Source: an uncultured Chloroflexota bacterium (lineage in GTDB: Bacteria; Chloroflexota; Limnocylindria; Limnocylindrales; CSP1-4). Taken from it: DNA of 6,471 nucleotides. The DNA is taken from the NCBI GenBank assembly GCA_903930745.1, contig CAIYZX010000669.1, positions 1 through 6,471 on the forward strand, in the 5' to 3' direction. Position 1 is the stretch's first letter. Each line of letters opens with the position of its first letter. Below the pieces are notes generated by a model. The model was not told the origin of the DNA and made no database searches. It saw nothing but the letters and a program-made list of their open reading frames with translations. A program made the position numbers and the translations under genes. Positions 5,025 through 6,471 of the stretch are shown here, piece after piece.

Positions 5025-5669
5025 TCAACCGTTGCCCGGGTGGCGCTTGTGGCGGGCCACGCGGCGGGCGGTTCCGGTCTTCGCGGTGGCGCCGCGGCCG
5101 GGCTTCCAGCCGGGCCCGCGCGAGGCGTCGTCCTGGTCCTTGCCGCCCTGTCCGGGGGCTCCGCCGGGCGCGCGGCCGCTCCCCAGCGCGGGCCGGCGGC
5201 GGCCCGTGGCGGGTGCGGCGACGGCGGGCACCTGGAGCCGGCCCAGCAGCCACGCGGAGGAGGCGGTGCGGGCGCCCTTGACGGTGACGAGCGCGCGGAG
5301 CTCGCGGTCATCGGTCACCACGAGCACCCTGGAGACGGCGAGCGTCCCCGGGCCGTGCATCGCGGCCTCCGAGACCAGGTCCAGGATCACCTCGTCCGCG
5401 GTCCGGCGGCCGGACCACTTGACCATCATCTTCTGGGCCAGCCGGCCGAAGATGCCGTGCCCCAGGCCGTCCAGCACCAGCTCCACGGTGATGGTGGAGG
5501 GGACCACGCCGCGGATCCGGCCGATGAGGGCGGAGGGCGGCATCACGGGGGCCGCGCCGGGACCCGCCGGCGCCACGCGCGCGTCCGCGCCCATGCGGTG
5601 CAGCAGGTTGGAGCCGTCGATGATGACGCGGTCGGTGCCCTCGAGGGGCGAGGTGGAGGCCGGAGGCAT
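5025..5669 (-). CDS. YacP-like NYN-domain RNase with basic C-terminal tail
   Basis: A 214-aa cytosolic protein. Residues 13-150 resemble the NYN (PIN-like) nuclease fold of the YacP family, whose B. subtilis member Rae1 cuts mRNA on the ribosome. Visible signatures: RVIIDGSNLLH (14-24, with D18 and N21), VELVLDG (62-68, D67), WSGRRTADEVILDLV (85-99, D92/E93), and RVLVVTDDRELRALV (114-128, D120/D121). These acidic residues would hold the metal ion. From about 155 to the end the chain is a low-complexity Gly/Pro/Arg/Lys tail finishing RRVARHKRH, which probably binds RNA or ribosomes; most YacP proteins are shorter. ATG 5669 is chosen because it lies 6 nt from a TGC-TACCGT -10-like element. It is divergent from the HAD gene with only 22 bp between start codons. 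Confidence 0.85.
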   Translation of the reverse strand: MPPASTSPLEGTDRVIIDGSNLLHRMGADARVAPAGPGAAPVMPPSALIGRIRGVVPSTITVELVLDGLGHGIFGRLAQKMMVKWSGRRTADEVILDLVSEAAMHGPGTLAVSRVLVVTDDRELRALVTVKGARTASSAWLLGRLQVPAVAAPATGRRRPALGSGRAPGGAPGQGGKDQDDASRGPGWKPGRGATAKTGTARRVARHKRHPGNG

Positions 5670-5691
5670 GGCCCCACGGTAGCATCGGCGC
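5670..5691. promoter_or_regulatory. Overlapping divergent -10 elements for the NYN and HAD genes
   Basis: The 22 bp between the two start codons hold TAGCAT on plus (5680-5685), exactly 6 nt before GTG 5692, and TACCGT on minus (5681-5676), exactly 6 nt before ATG 5669. The two hexamers share the TA at 5680-5681. The minus copy also has a TGC extension. Both messages would start at or next to their first codon. No Shine-Dalgarno fits in this gap, and neither strand has a convincing -35. The two genes could compete for one polymerase landing site. Confidence 0.55.
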
Positions 5692-6471
5692 GTGCTGCTG
5701 CTCGTTGACCTCGATGGTGTCGTCTACCGCGCAACCGCGTCCGTGCCGGGCGTGGGCCCCGCGCTGGCCGCCCGCGCCGCGCTGGGCGACGAGGTGGTCT
5801 ACGTCACGAACAACGCGATGCACCATCACGAGGACTACACGGCGCGCCTCGCCGGGCACGGAGCGCCGGTGGGCCCGGACCGCGTGATGACCTCCGCGTT
5901 CGCCGCCGCCCGCTGGGTCCGCGAGCAGATGCCGGCGGTCCGCCGCGTGCTCGCCGTGGGTGCCGAGGGGCTGGTGCGCGAGCTCGGCGAGGCCGGCTTT
6001 GCCGTGGTGACCGTGGGCGAGGCCGCGGACCGGATGGCGGCCGATGGCATGGACGGCTGGGAGGCCGCCGGGCGGCCCGACGCGGTGGTGGTGGGCCTGG
6101 ACCCGCAGCTGACCTACCTGCGGATCGCGGTGGCGGCGGACTGCGTGCGCGCGGGTGCCGTCCTCGTGGCCACGAACAAGGACCCGATGTATCCCACGGA
6201 GCACGGCTTCCGGCCGGGGGCGGGGGCGGTGGTCGCCGCCGTCGAGGCCGCATCGCGCACGCAGGCGCGCTTCGTCGTAGGGAAGCCCGGCCCGTACCTG
6301 CTGGAGGCCGGCGCGGCGGTGGTGGGCGGGGACCTGCGGACCGCCGTGATGATCGGGGACTCCATGTCAGACGTGGTTGCGGGCCAGGCCGTGGGCGCCC
6401 GCACGATCCTGGTGCTCACGGGCGTGACCACGCGCGAGATGGCGGACGCGATCCCGCCGGACGAGCGGCCA
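5692..6471 (+). CDS. HAD-IIA family phosphatase (NagD-like), C-terminus off the window
   Basis: Hydrolyses a small phosphorylated metabolite in the cytosol; the family includes NagD (nucleotide phosphatase) and phosphoglycolate/4-nitrophenyl phosphatases, and the substrate cannot be told here. All four HAD motifs are visible: motif I VDLDGVVYR (5-13, nucleophile D6 and acid D8), motif II VTNN (38-41), motif III K198 in VVGKPGP, motif IV IGDSMSDV (221-228, D223 and D227). The C2-type cap between motifs II and III contains GLDPQLTYLR (135-144) and ATNKDPMYPTEHGFRPGAGA (160-179), both typical of HAD-IIA. After motif II the usual NNSSR reads NNAMHHHEDY, an unusual His cluster. The 260 residues reach the right edge without a stop, so the gene is nearly complete for a 260-280 aa family. 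GTG 5692 is the only start just before motif I. Confidence 0.9.
   Translation, partial: MLLLVDLDGVVYRATASVPGVGPALAARAALGDEVVYVTNNAMHHHEDYTARLAGHGAPVGPDRVMTSAFAAARWVREQMPAVRRVLAVGAEGLVRELGEAGFAVVTVGEAADRMAADGMDGWEAAGRPDAVVVGLDPQLTYLRIAVAADCVRAGAVLVATNKDPMYPTEHGFRPGAGAVVAAVEAASRTQARFVVGKPGPYLLEAGAAVVGGDLRTAVMIGDSMSDVVAGQAVGARTILVLTGVTTREMADAIPPDERP

Noticed and set aside
4129..5682. 517-aa open frame on plus
   Set aside because: Crosses ccsB, the zinc-ribbon gene and the NYN gene in antisense and shows no motif.

Overview
The window comes from a very GC-rich bacterial chromosome. DnaA-box-like sites of the TTGTCCACA type, GTG starts, several starts that look leaderless, a class II ribonucleotide reductase and a CcsB-type cytochrome c synthesis gene fit a high-GC Actinobacterium or a GC-rich Chloroflexota lineage. 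The sequence alone does not decide between them. No mobile element, CRISPR array, tRNA or rRNA was seen.

Layout: (1) 1-704, minus: the N-terminal third of nrdJ, a B12-dependent class II ribonucleotide reductase, running off the left edge. (2) 705-1289: a long divergent control region. Read towards nrdJ it holds a phased row of TCCAC-core DnaA-box-like sites, two NrdR boxes 33 bp apart, a -35/-10 promoter, and a leader of about 290 nt with clear helices. (3) 1290-2213, plus: a BadF/BadG-type sugar-kinase-like ATPase. (4) 2241-4430, minus: a 204-aa three-helix membrane protein, a 91-aa single-helix protein with an internal repeat, and the heme-handling protein CcsB. (5) 4513-5669, minus: a membrane-anchored zinc-ribbon protein and a YacP-like NYN-domain RNase with a basic tail. 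(6) 5692 to the end, plus: a HAD-IIA (NagD-like) phosphatase lacking its C-terminus, divergent from the NYN gene.

The genes do not form one pathway. The minus-strand run from 5669 to 2241 has the layout of a co-directional cluster combining RNA turnover (NYN), envelope proteins of unknown role and cytochrome c maturation. The most informative part is the nrdJ control region, which seems to combine a replication-initiator signal, a nucleotide-sensing repressor signal and an RNA-level control. A second notable point is repeated use of a -10-like TANNNT hexamer exactly 6 nt before the start codon, including two overlapping divergent copies at 5676-5685.
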